Part shown: positions 47,136-58,118 of the stretch, in pieces | Layout: the number at the start of each line of letters is the position of its first letter | Numbering within the stretch: position 1 is the stretch's first letter | NCBI GenBank assembly: GCA_001600615.1 | Contig: BCKK01000002.1 | Coordinates: forward strand, 1,952,809 to 2,016,808 | Source of the DNA: Dioszegia crocea | Taxonomy: Eukaryota > Basidiomycota > Tremellomycetes > Tremellales > Bulleribasidiaceae | Length of the DNA stretch: 64,000 nt | Reading direction: 5' to 3' | The notes under the pieces: generated by a model | Seen by the model: the letters and a program-made list of their open reading frames with translations, nothing else | What the model was told of the DNA's origin: nothing | Database searches by the model: none | Made by a program: the position numbers and the translations under genes

Positions 47136-50100
47136 TTACCCCTGGCCCTTCTGAGCCGGCCGAGAGAACAGCGCTGCTATGATCTCGTCCATGATTTTTA
47201 AGACGAGATGCTGATTCAGGCGCTTATCTTGCAGCACACCAAATGCTCTGCGGGCGGCCCGGCGCGCGTTACTTCGGCCGATCATATTTGCGGCTATATC
47301 TGCCTATATCAGCTGATGGCTTTTCAAGACAACCAGCATCGACTCACCTGGAATGAGCAAAGCGAGCTTCTTGGATGCCCTATGTCGAGTAGCAAGCTTT
47401 TCAGCTTCTGTCCGTTCCTCGCTCGGCGGACGCCTTTCACCATCTGGAAACAGGGTATCCTGGAAAGAGGTCAAAATCTTTTCAAGCTTATCTGCCTCAG
47501 TGACACCGCGAAGCGTATCTCGGACCTTCCTGGATTCCGTCAGTGAACGCATACAAAGCGGACGTACCTCTCGATGGTGCTTCCTAAAAACTGCTGTAGG
47601 ATCACCACGATGGCTTGGCGCCTCAGCCAGTTGCTCTCGTCCAGATCAAACATCTCGATGAAGAGATCACAGATTGGCGCCGTGAAGACAGTATTGCCGG
47701 ACTCAGTCTCGGTACTCCGAGCGGCTGATGCTGATTTTGAGGCTCCGCCGCTTATCTCGGGACTTGCGGCTAGTCCACCAACACCTTGACGAAGGAGCGG
47801 AGGGATGAACGATGACCCATAGCCAAACAATTCTCCCCCGAGCTCTACAACTTCGCCAAGTCCACCAGCAACATCGCTGAATTGTCGATTAAGAGTTGAG
47901 TGGATGAGATCCAACATGGAAGGCCCGAGCGGCGTATCATCGAGAGAGGTAGTGACGGAGTTGTAGAGTGACCGGACGATATTGTGGGGAGCTAGAGATG
48001 TGACGCTGGCTGTCTGACCGGAGTGTGAGGTGGGGCCAGAAGGGGAAGATGAGCGGGAAAGGAAGTTGCGTAGGATGTCGGATTCGCACAGAGTGGCCGA
48101 TGATACGAGTGACTGATTTTTAGCCTAGCACTCAGTCACACCGAGACTTACCCTTAAATACCGCTCTAAACCTTGGCGTCTTGCTTCCATCAGGCCTGTC
48201 GACGTGCTTGGTCCCAACTTCTTGCCAGGCAATTCCGCCAGAGCTCTGACCTCCCTTCCCAGATCCCTATCCCCCGAACCGGTAGCCCAATCCTTGATGG
48301 CCCGATCAAGCTCAAAGAACTGATTGTACCGCCTATAAACCACCCAGGACCCCTCCACCTCCTTTCGATCCTGTGCCATCTGGTTGATCCGCACGGCATA
48401 TCGCGCCACCTGCTTGCCTTCCGCCGTATCGGCTGATACGTGTGCACTCGGCACTGAGACCGCCGTGCGACCAGGTACCAGCCGGTTTTCTTCCTCCTGC
48501 TGTTCGTACTGCGCTTTCTGGAAGACAGCTCCGCGGAGTTCGCGCCGGACGGTCGAGATTGACTTTTGGAGCAATTTGAGTTCAGCCTGGTTACCCGTCA
48601 ATTCTGCCCGGCGGATAAGACTCTCGAGGAGATTCTCCTGCTTGACAAGCTCCTGCACCCGGGATCCCAGACGAGAGATTTCGGGCCCAAGGTGCAAATT
48701 TCCCGGAGCGGCGAGCTGAACATATTCCAGATCGGCGGACTGGAAAGTCTCGTCGCCATCCACCTCGTCGACAATGTCATCGAATAGTCGGTCTCTGCCG
48801 GCCGACGAAGTCAACTTGGACATGCTCTGCCGCCTCGCAAGGGAGGTACCGGAACCTTTCATAGCGTGCGACGGCACGCGGGTCTGGGGGGCAGAGGTGA
48901 CTGATCGAACAAGAGGGGGAGATCGAAGATCCTCAATGCTGCGCGAAGCTAGCCTGCTGGGCGGATCACCTTTTTGCGATGTTGGTGTCAGGATCAGTGA
49001 CGTCGCCATGGACGGCGCAGCTGACTCCGGGGTGGTCGTGGTCTCTCCGTCGACTCTCGAGTTGACCATATCGTCCGATGCGATGATCTCGCTCAGAGCA
49101 GCTTGGATCGCCTCCATCCGCTGAATCTGGACAAAGTCATCATCATCAGGATCGGCTTCGTCATCATCGCCAAAGATCCTTCGACCACTCTCAGTGGCGG
49201 TAGGGGAGTTTGCGCCACCGGTGAAGAGTATATCGAGATGGCTCGAACGACCAGGGGGAGTTGTCGGACGAGTGTCGGAGGGAATGATGGAGGGTACTGC
49301 CCTGGCCTGGGTGAGACTTCGGGAGAATGTAGGAGGGGCTGTGGAGATTGCAGCATGTGGTGCAACTGTGGTAGGGGTGAAGTTTCCGTTGACGAGTGTC
49401 GGTCCGACTTTTGCTGGCACCCCTTTGACAGGTCGACTGTCTAAGAGAGGAGAGCTGACGTGTCTCAAGGGTTGGGAAAAGGCACTTGGTGGTATTGTAG
49501 GCGAGGTGACAGATCGAGGGGAAAACGCAAAGTTGTCCGTTGCGCCATTCTTCCCGTGTCGAGCCAGATCCTGAGTTGCCTTCCTATACAATTCGCCCCT
49601 TTTAAATTCTCCCCAGTCCGCCTCCTGCATTTGTGTGTATACCGCCTGTTGCGCAGAAAAGATGGCGTTTCTGACTGTCTGTACCGCCCGGGCAGTCAGG
49701 GGAACTGGCGGGTCTTTGGTGAAAGCACCTATCACGTCGACATCCCTGGCGGATACACCCATGTCCGGCCCGGACGCAAAGTACATCTCATGAAGGAACG
49801 CTGTATCGTCCACTATCGTTGAGCTAAACTTGGAGGTGCTGCTGGATGGGTCGAAAGCGCTGGGGGATGGCGCAGAAGGCTCGGCAGACTCCAGGGGGTC
49901 TTTAAAGCCTTCAACGGTGAGCCAGAATTGGACGAGTCTGGATCGATTGCGTCTTTCCATGAACTCTAGCCAGTAGGCCAGGGAGGATGGGTCAAGTAGG
50001 ACGACCTGAAGTGAAACTTCGGCGTGAACGATGTTGGGGTGCATAGCGGACTGGGGCGATCGGAGCAGCTCAGGATTGGCACTCTGAGAATTCAGTACAC

Positions 50101-51444
50101 TTCGTCGTCTTTCCTATGGTACTTACCAGACCTGATAAAACGCCGATGCAAGCATCGACCTGGTTACTGGCCCGGCCCAACCTTTGAATATACTTCTTCG
50201 CCCGCTTCAACAGCCTCTCCGCCTCCTTGCTGCCGTTATTTCTCTGCTCCTCCTCATTCATGACAGTCTGCGCCAGTCTGGTTTCCCTCTCCAGATCTGC
50301 CCTGAAGCGCCTTGCCTCTCCGAGTGTCTTCAGACGAGAGATCGACCGGATGAAGGTGTCAAATTGTTGCGTCGATGATTCGGCGGAAATGAAGCTGGTT
50401 TGCGGAGGGTATGAGTCCTTGGATTTGATAGGAGTGACTGTCGTTGAGGAGGGCTCCGGGATGGTCGACAGGGCTGACAAAAACCTGTTGACTTGACGCC
50501 TGCCACATGAGCTGCGCTTCTGAGGTCTGAGAAACAACTCACTGCTCATGAAGATACCTTCCACCTCTATCGTCTATCTGACGGTTCCAGAAGTCCGGAT
50601 CACAGAGCATCTCATAAACCGGCAACAGAACCGCACCGAGCAAGATCTCGCGGACGAAGAGGCTGACCACCTCGGATCGATCTGCCTCGGGCAGGACATG
50701 AGCGAGGAGTAATTCGGTCTGAGCTCGGAGATGAGCCTCGACCAGCGGTGGAGGACCGGATGCGGTCGAGTGATCCTGAGTGGATAAGGCCGGATGAGCT
50801 TTGGCTGGGAGGGGGAGGGGAAGGGCCGTGCGAGAGTTGGCACTGGTAGCTGAAGCTAAATGCTCGACCCCGCGATAATGCTGGAGGTGGTCTTTGACTA
50901 TGGGGACAATTCGGGAGACCAGAAGGTATGACCAGTCCACATCTTCGCCCTCGGTAATCAGATTGGCGATGACATGTCGGATGAGCGTATCTGTGCTGCT
51001 TGGGAATGCTGCTGAAGGGGATATCCGGGCATACCACGGTAGGATGAAGTGCCGCTGAATGAGCTCGAGCAGTCGGTCGAGCGCCGCCTTGACCGTGCTG
51101 GGAGCAGTGATCAAAAGTGTAGGACCCCGATTTGAGCCATTTTGCTCTTCCCACGATTGCCGTATAAGCACAGCCGACCAAGCGGAGGGGGTCGTGAAGG
51201 CCAAAGGGCGGATGAATCGTGTGCTCTTCGGTCGAGCCTGCCGACGGTCGGACCTCACCAGAGCGGAGATGATGAGATAGGCAGTGACACAGATAGCAAG
51301 AGCTATGACAGCCGGAGTGACTAGTATCGCTTGGTATGAGGTGAAGCGGGGTAGGAAGAGGGTGGAAATGAGGAGTGCCGAGGAAGCGATGAGGGTCCGC
51401 CTTGAGCGGGACGCTGTGTCTCGCTGGCCCTGGGTCGGCTCCAT
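47136..51444 (-). CDS. MDM1: MDM1-type sorting nexin (TM-PXA-RGS-PX-nexin C)
   Basis: ER-anchored tether at ER-vacuole/lysosome contacts, related to yeast Mdm1 and SNX13/14/25. The start at 51444 (MEPTQGQRDTASRSRR) leads into two membrane segments (LIASSALLISTLFLPRFTSY, AVIALAICVTAYLIISALV). The PXA domain reads LDRLLELIQRHFILPWYARI and VSRIVPIVKDHLQHYR. The RGS-like part carries DPSSLAYWLEFMERRNRSRL and FWLTVEGFKDPLE. The PX domain is RYAVRINQMAQDRKEVEGSW, VVYRRYNQFFELDRAI, LPGKKLGPS and RRQGLERYLR; the basic residues of YRRYNQF would contact PI3P. The nexin C-terminal domain reads APICDLFIEMFDLDESNWLR and ends IMDEIIAALFSRPAQKGQG at the TAA at 47138-47136. Domain order matches MDM1. Confidence 0.93.
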
Positions 51445-51733
51445 CCCTCCTAGTTACCTGAAGAGGCGCTATGGGCAGATGGTATCGCTTCGCCTGTGTC
51501 TCGGAGCTCTAAGTCTCATAAAGTGTTGAACGTAGGGAGGGTAAAGGTGCTCACATGCAATGCTCACATTGGGCGCCAAGTAAAGTTCAGCACCAAAACA
51601 AGGAATTTGACATCCATCCATTTCGCTCTGTATATCTTTCTCCCTTTCCCATCACATCCCCCGCCTTCAGTCGGATCAGGAGAGAGCTCCGGGACCTGCT
51701 CTCAGACGTACTGGGGGTTGCATCGCGTGGAAA
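51445..51733. promoter_or_regulatory. Divergent promoter between MDM1 and the GATA-finger gene
   Basis: About 290 bases separate two divergent genes. The plus-strand side is CT-rich, as expected for a leader. No other feature was seen. Confidence 0.35.
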
Positions 51734-54700
51734 ATGGCCGCGATGGTTCCCTCTAGGGTCATCGCGCCTCCTCCGAATTGGCTGGAACTACCCTCTCTTC
51801 CCCACCCGCAGTACGTCCACCACGATGGCCATGAGATCGATGAACCTGAAGCGGAGAACGACATCATCGATATGACAGGTCTTGGGGAGACAGAGGACGA
51901 CGATGCGAAGCCCGAGCTAGCAGCCAGCGGGACGGGTATGGAAATTGACGGAGACACAGGCGAGCCGCTGTTGAGCATCTCCGACAGGTAAGCTATCGGC
52001 TTTGATGTCAACTTTATTCGAAGCTCATGAGGATCAGTCTTGTGATGGTTCAGGCCCTGAAGCAAAGCCGCCAACGCCACATGCAACGACTTCTACCCCT
52101 AATCTTCACTCATCCGCCTTTACCGTCCTACCAAAAGCCTCGCGCCAGGGGCCCTCCCAAATCCACCTTCTTGTTCCCGACGCCAGAAGGTCCGACCGCA
52201 CCACTTCCTTACAGAGAATATCACGGGCCTAGGAAGGTCGATGCAGGCGACGCTGGTAGCCCGGGCGGGGCAAAGGCGGATGATGGCCAAACGACCTCTG
52301 CTGCTCGATCTAAGGCCCGCGCTAAACGTGCTGCAGAGTTGGATGAGGCGGCTCCAGCCCACGAGACGGAATGCATCGCGCGGGTCACCCTCACTATCGG
52401 TCCATTCTCATATCATGAGACCGAGCTCTGGATAGGGCGGTTCGTGGAGCCGAGAGCGGAGGCTGGGAAGGCTATCAAGGCGGACAAGAAGGCGAAAATG
52501 CCAGCTGGGGATGCGGACCTGGTGAAGAAGAGGGTTGTTCCAACCGCGAAGCCCAACATAACACCCAATCCAGTCCACAAGCCTTTAGGCGGGATAGGCA
52601 TGCCTTACCGACCGCCAATGGGCAATGCGACGGCCGGACCATCCGGAATCCGACCACCATCCCACTCGTCGGCTACACCAGGTCCATCGGGCACCTCATC
52701 AAAGCCTCCACCGAAGCCTGAAGGAGCGATCGTGAGTCTCCACCTTACACTTATACCGCTCGAAGCAAAGCTGACCAAAACAGAATCCCGACTTGATCAA
52801 GAAGGTCAACTTGGCTGCCGCGACCCGGCCATGGCTATCTGACATCATCCACAAAGCCGCCCGGAAACAGGCGAGCAAGGAAGAGTTGGCCAGGCTTGGT
52901 CGAGCTGTGGGCAGACTGAACAGAGGGGAAGATGTCGATGGTGGAGAAGCTGCAAATGCCGCTGTGGCAGGCGTCCCGGCATCGGCGGTCCCTCCTCGCG
53001 TTGCCGCAGCCGATGGGACAAGTCGGAGCTCATCCCCTCTGACTAGCGAGCTGGATAGCGACAGCGAAGTGTCAGATGTGGAGGGAGAGGCAAAGCGAAA
53101 GGGGCCAAAACAGGTCGGTGGCGGACCCATGACAGGGTCGACCTCTTCCACTGTCCCCAACGGGAATAACCCTCATCCTACTTCTCCCCGCGTCCCTACT
53201 TCCCACAACCACTTCAATCCGTTTGTCGCTAGACCTCAGTCCGGTCAAATTCGACCTACCCCCATACCCACAGCATCCCTTATCGATAGCGCATATCCCA
53301 AACCTCAACAGATGCCCAATCACCCCCCTTTCCCCCAATCGTCACACGGAATCTCCAATCCGCAACCAACATTGCCTATGCCCCCACCACCACCTCGACC
53401 GGTATACGCCAAAGTACCTCCCTTCCTCTTTGTCGCATTCAAAGACTCCCCCACCGAAAAATATCTCATCCCACTCGGATCAAATTCATTCATCGCGAGG
53501 GCTGGTGGCGATAACGTAACACATCCACGACCCATCCTTCCACCTCATCAAGCTCCTCCTGCCTCGATTCCGCAAGTCGCCCCACTTGTGACCCCTCCAC
53601 CGCCTCAGCCAACACCTGTCGCGGAGCCTCCGGTGACTGTAAACGTCACAGCCAAGCTCCGGACTCGCGCCAGTCTTGGAAAAAATGGCAAAGTGGAGAT
53701 TGCAAAAGTGGAGACTAAGGTAAAAACTCCTACGCCCGAACCAGCAGAAGCACCTAGTGTGCCGGAACCACCTCCGCGTCGAGTCGCACCACCTCCAGCA
53801 CCGGGTACCGTCACCGTGTCTACCCTCATGCCGACTGGGTCCTGGGCTACGCCCGATTGGTCTCGTTTGGAAAGGGCCCTCCCGTGGGTGAACCCTATCC
53901 CACCTTCAACGTCCCACTTCCACGCATTCCCGACCAATTCGTCCCCTCTTCCTCCAGGTGCTCCAGTCAGCGGTATGCAAGGGCAATTCGCTTCACCCGG
54001 GCCAGCTCCCGCGTCTGTACCACCTCCTCCACCTCCAGCGACCTCCCAATCCAATATCCTAAATCTCGGAGCTGTCGATCTTACACCTCTAGAAGGCGAC
54101 CTGCAACCCACTACGATCCGCCTAAGTGGGCTAGACGACCATGCCTGGATGAGGATGAAGCAAGTCATCGATATAGTGGAAATGACAGAGCTGGGCGATC
54201 TGGGGAGGAAGGAGCCGGGATTGTTACAGATGCCCGACTCTCAGCTCGATACGAAACCTTTAATGGGCGGACATCCCCACCCGCCAGCGATACCTGCATT
54301 TCGCAATCCTGCGGCGCAGGAAAACGTCCGGCGGACCTACTTTGAGCGGAAGAAGGCTCGATTCGCCCGTCTTCTCACTCGTACTCCAACTCGGTCATTC
54401 CTCCGACTTCGAACCGAGTATGTTGACTCGGCGCTCGTCGACTCCATCACTGATAAATGGGCACCTCGACCCTATTCCATCAGTACCAAATCCCTCTACA
54501 CCCGCTCCCCCCCACCTGAAGATGACACCGACCAAGCTCAATATGGTCGATTCTCGCCCGAGAAGCCAGCCAAGAAACGAAAGAGCAATGTCCATGAGCC
54601 GGCGGTGGCATTTGAGATGCCGGTGTCGCTGGATGCGTTGGACGAAAGGGTTGAGGAGGGCGCCAAGTTTGCTCTGGCCCGTAGAGGCCGGCCGAAGGGC

Positions 54701-55234
54701 GCGAGGAAAAGTGGAGGGGGAAGAGCAAGCAAGGCCAGGGCTAGCGACGCGGCTGAGGATGGCTCAGAAGGTCAGAAGAAGAGTGGTCTTACTAGAGGCA
54801 AGACGGGCGCGGTGTGTGAAGGGTGCGCATCTACCAGTCTCAAGGTGTGGAGAAAAGGTCCAGGGGGCTCTGGCACTCGTAAGTGCTCCTCTTCGTACAG
54901 TTTCAATCTGCTGATGCCTCCAGTGTGCAAAGATTGCGGCGACGCCTACAATGCAGGTACGCTGGGCGAGCTCAAGGCGCCTGGAGCGATGTCCAAGGGG
55001 CAAATCAAGGCAGAACCTTCTTCCACGACTGTCGCGCCTGGAGAAGCGGAGAATGGCAATCCTGCGCCAGAGCAGCCGCCTGCAATCTCATCCGATGAGG
55101 CTGGTCAGGTTGCTCTAGCTCAGCCTAGTACCACGATTGCCCCCGCGGTGTTGACTCCTGTCGCCGAGGTGGCCGTGCCCGGCCCATCCGCGAGGGACGA
55201 GGAGGCGAATGGAGGGGGAATGATCGTAGAGTAG
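51734..55234 (+). CDS. GATA-type zinc-finger protein, putative chromatin or transcription factor
   Basis: Four exons (51734-51987, 52038-52731, 52784-54878, 54924-55234) join in frame to 1,117 residues. One zinc finger near the C-terminus is C-X2-C-X18-C-X2-C, read across the last intron as CEGCASTSLKVWRKGPGG then SGTLCKDCGDAYNAG, close to a GATA type IVb finger (xxWRxGPxGxxxLCxxCG). An earlier conserved-looking block, TRPWLSDIIHKAARKQASKE followed by ELARLGRAV, is probably a folded domain. A segment reading FLFVAFKDSPTEKYLIPLGS may be another. The rest is Pro/Ser-rich, with a basic stretch (KKRKSNVHEP, RGRPKGARKSGGGRASK) that resembles an AT-hook or nuclear signal. Fungal proteins with this kind of finger include chromatin-remodelling subunits and transcription factors; I cannot choose between them. 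Confidence 0.78.
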
Positions 55235-55467
55235 CAGATGCATCCTTAGCGGTGGAAACACAGTGTTTTACGGGCAGCAGGTGACCAAGGGGTCCTCGGC
55301 ATGTCCACAGCCTGATCCTAGTTGGCCATTGGCTAAAGTTGAAGGAGGGTGGCGGAGCATGCTATTTAGTGGGGCTCCGGATTAGTCGCGTCGCGTCAAC
55401 TTGTCGACCCTTCACTCCTGCACTCCATCTATCATCCGTAAACATCTAAGTCATACTCTACCACAGA

Positions 55468-57824
55468 ATGTCTCCCACAGCGTCGCAAGTCAAGGCTGAG
55501 AGGGAGCTGATTGACGTCGAGAAGTGGTGCAGAGAGGAAGATATAAAGCGAGAGGCAGCTGCTGAGGCTGGGCCATCAGTGAGTTTCCTGTCTTGCAATC
55601 CCTCCTTCGTCCTGCTTCTGCCTACATATCCATACGATCGGTGCATTGATGTGATACTGAGTCTAATCATTTAGAAATCAGCGTCTTCGAGCCGGTCAAA
55701 TGTACCGAAGAAGCGAACCTTGATCGTCCTCAGCGACGAGGAGTCGGATGATGATTTTGAGATTGTCACGGCGCCCCGGATTCCCCTCGCCTCATCCTCT
55801 AAAATCAACAAAACCGCTTCTAGCAGCAGTATCGATCGCGGAAACCCAGACTGGATCGTGAAACGAGACCAAAAAGAGCTTCGGAAAAGCGGTTCTCAAG
55901 GACCTCGGAAACGAGAACCTTTCGATGCCACCAACGTCGTCCAGCACGCTCCTGCGATACAGTCTGACGAGCCCGTTCTCAGTCCTCAACAAGCCAGTAT
56001 TCTCGCTCGGATATTGGAGGGAGAAAGTTTCTTTTTTACCGGTTCGGCCGGAACGGGGAAGTCGGTGTTGTTCCGGGCGATTGTTCAGGGATTTAAGAAG
56101 AAGAGTGAGGCGTTGGCAGGGGGGCAGAGGTCGGGCGTGATACCCTGGGAGCTAGCAATCACAGCGAGTACGGGTATGGCTGCTATGTGAGTTATTCTCT
56201 CCTCGCCTTTCCCCATTTTCCTAGATCAATCGCTGATGATGTAGCAATGTCGGAGGCAGCACCCTGCACTCCTGGGCTGGAGTTGGCCTAGCACTAGAGC
56301 CAAAACAAGTTCTAGCGGCCAAAATTAGTCGCTCGGCTCCGGCGGCAGAGATGGGAGCAGGCGTCGGCTTTGATCGTCGATGAGAGTGAGTACAAGAATA
56401 TAGCTGAGCTGATGGCAGTATCGATGATTGACGGGACGTTCTTCGACAAGCTGGATCATATCGGGCGGACGATTCGGCAAGACCGGAGACCATTTGGCGG
56501 ACTTCAGGTGAGTGATGTCTCAGAGCGGACATTCTTTGAAATCAATCCTGACTCAGCAGCTCATTCTTTGCGGGGACTTCCACCAGCTGCCTCCAGTAGC
56601 CAAATACGGTGAACCTCCAGCTGTATACGCTTTCGAATCGCCGGCCTGGAAAGAGGTGTTTAGCCGGGATAATACCGCCTGCCTGAAGCAGGTCTTCAGG
56701 CAGAAGGATGTTGAGTTCGTCCGTCTTCTCGACGAGATGCGGAAGGGCAGAGTGTCCAGGGAGGACGAGAAGAAGATGCAGTCCTTGAGTCGGCCGCTGT
56801 ACTACAATGACGGCGTCCCTGCTGTTGAACTGTAAGTCGATGGTTCCCTTTGCGCTCTCCTTGGCGATCAAGGCTGATAATGTCAGCTATCCATTGAAGG
56901 AACAGGTGGAGAAGATCAACAGGCAGAAGCTGGGTGCTCTCAAGACTGAGACGAGGACTTACGTCTGCAACGACGTTCCGGGTATTATTCCAGGCGGCTC
57001 GCGGACCCCTCGAGCAGATATGATCAAGGCTCTAGACCAGTCAAAGCTCGTCCCTGAGCTAGTATTGAAAGTTGGCGCCGTAGTGATGCTGCTTGCGGTG
57101 AGGTTCTTATTCTCCCGCTGAGCGAATTGTTAGCTCATTGTGGTAGAATTATACCGACATGGGTCTCTGCAACGGGTCGATCGGTAAGTTCCTCTATCTG
57201 GCTGCTTAATATAGTATATCTCGCTAATTGTATAGGCACCGTCGTCGACATGATGACGGTAGCGGACGCCACTGCCGCCAACATCCCAGTATTGACCGAA
57301 TCGAGCAGCTCATACCACATCTTTCCCGTTATCGAATTCATCCCCGGAAAATACGTTACGGTGCCCACTCCGAAGCGGGTCTGTGTACCGTGCTTCGAGA
57401 TTGATGTCAAGAACCCGGACGGATCGGTGAAGGCGAAACGTGTCCAGATTCCGCTCATTTTGGCTTGGTAAGTCAAGCAATTGTTGTCACTTGGTCAAGC
57501 TGATCCAGCAGGGCTATGACCATACACAAGGCGCAAGGCTCCAGTTTGGAGCGCGTAAAGGTAGACATGAACAAAATCTTTGCAGACGGTATGTCCACCA
57601 TTTGGGTGCCTACGTTTCGTCATATCCGGAGCTGACTTTATAGGCCAGGCGTATGTTGCCATGTCAAGGGCTACGTCGATGGAGGGTCTACAGGTGCTGG
57701 GATTCCAAGAACACTGGTGAGTCCTTCCGTTAGTAAGATGCCTTGATGTCTGGACTGATGAGATAGTGTAAAAGTCAACTACAAAGTCCTGGACTGGTCT
57801 GCCTCGGTCGAAGGGGACATTTGA
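55468..57824 (+). CDS. PIF1-family helicase, tandem copy A, with an apparent frameshift
   Basis: Starts MSPTASQVKAERELIDVEKW, then a disordered N-terminus with an acidic motif (VLSDEESDDDFEIV). Helicase motifs: [17 protein letters not shown] (Walker A), [35 protein letters not shown] (Walker B, codon split by an intron), [54 protein letters not shown] and QAYVAMSRATSMEGLQVLGF. In the exon beginning near 56246 the frame reads SRSAPAAE and then shifts: the expected RWEQASALIVDE is in another frame, consistent with loss of two bases in an AG-repeat at about 56346-56352 or gain of one base just upstream. All later exons are intact. A short unusual intron could also remove the conflict. There is no hybrid-binding domain. 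It lies about 300 bases before copy B. Confidence 0.75.
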
Positions 57825-58118
57825 GTTTCTATATTGGGTAACATCTGTACAAAGGACTACAAGGGGTCTGCATTTCTGTCTTCCTATGGTATTTCCGTCT
57901 ATAATAGTCATGAACAGCGCGTAACAGCAGCGCATCGCGCCGGTCGCGGGTCGCTATATCCTGAAACAGGCCGCACGGACTGCTTGGCAGATGAAACGCG
58001 CTTACGAGATGTGGTTGAAACCTTAATTGAGCTTGGGATTCCCTTTCCCCCCACCTGCATCACTGCTGCGTTCTACATCACCTCATACGACTCGCATCTA
58101 TACTTACCCGTAATTGCT

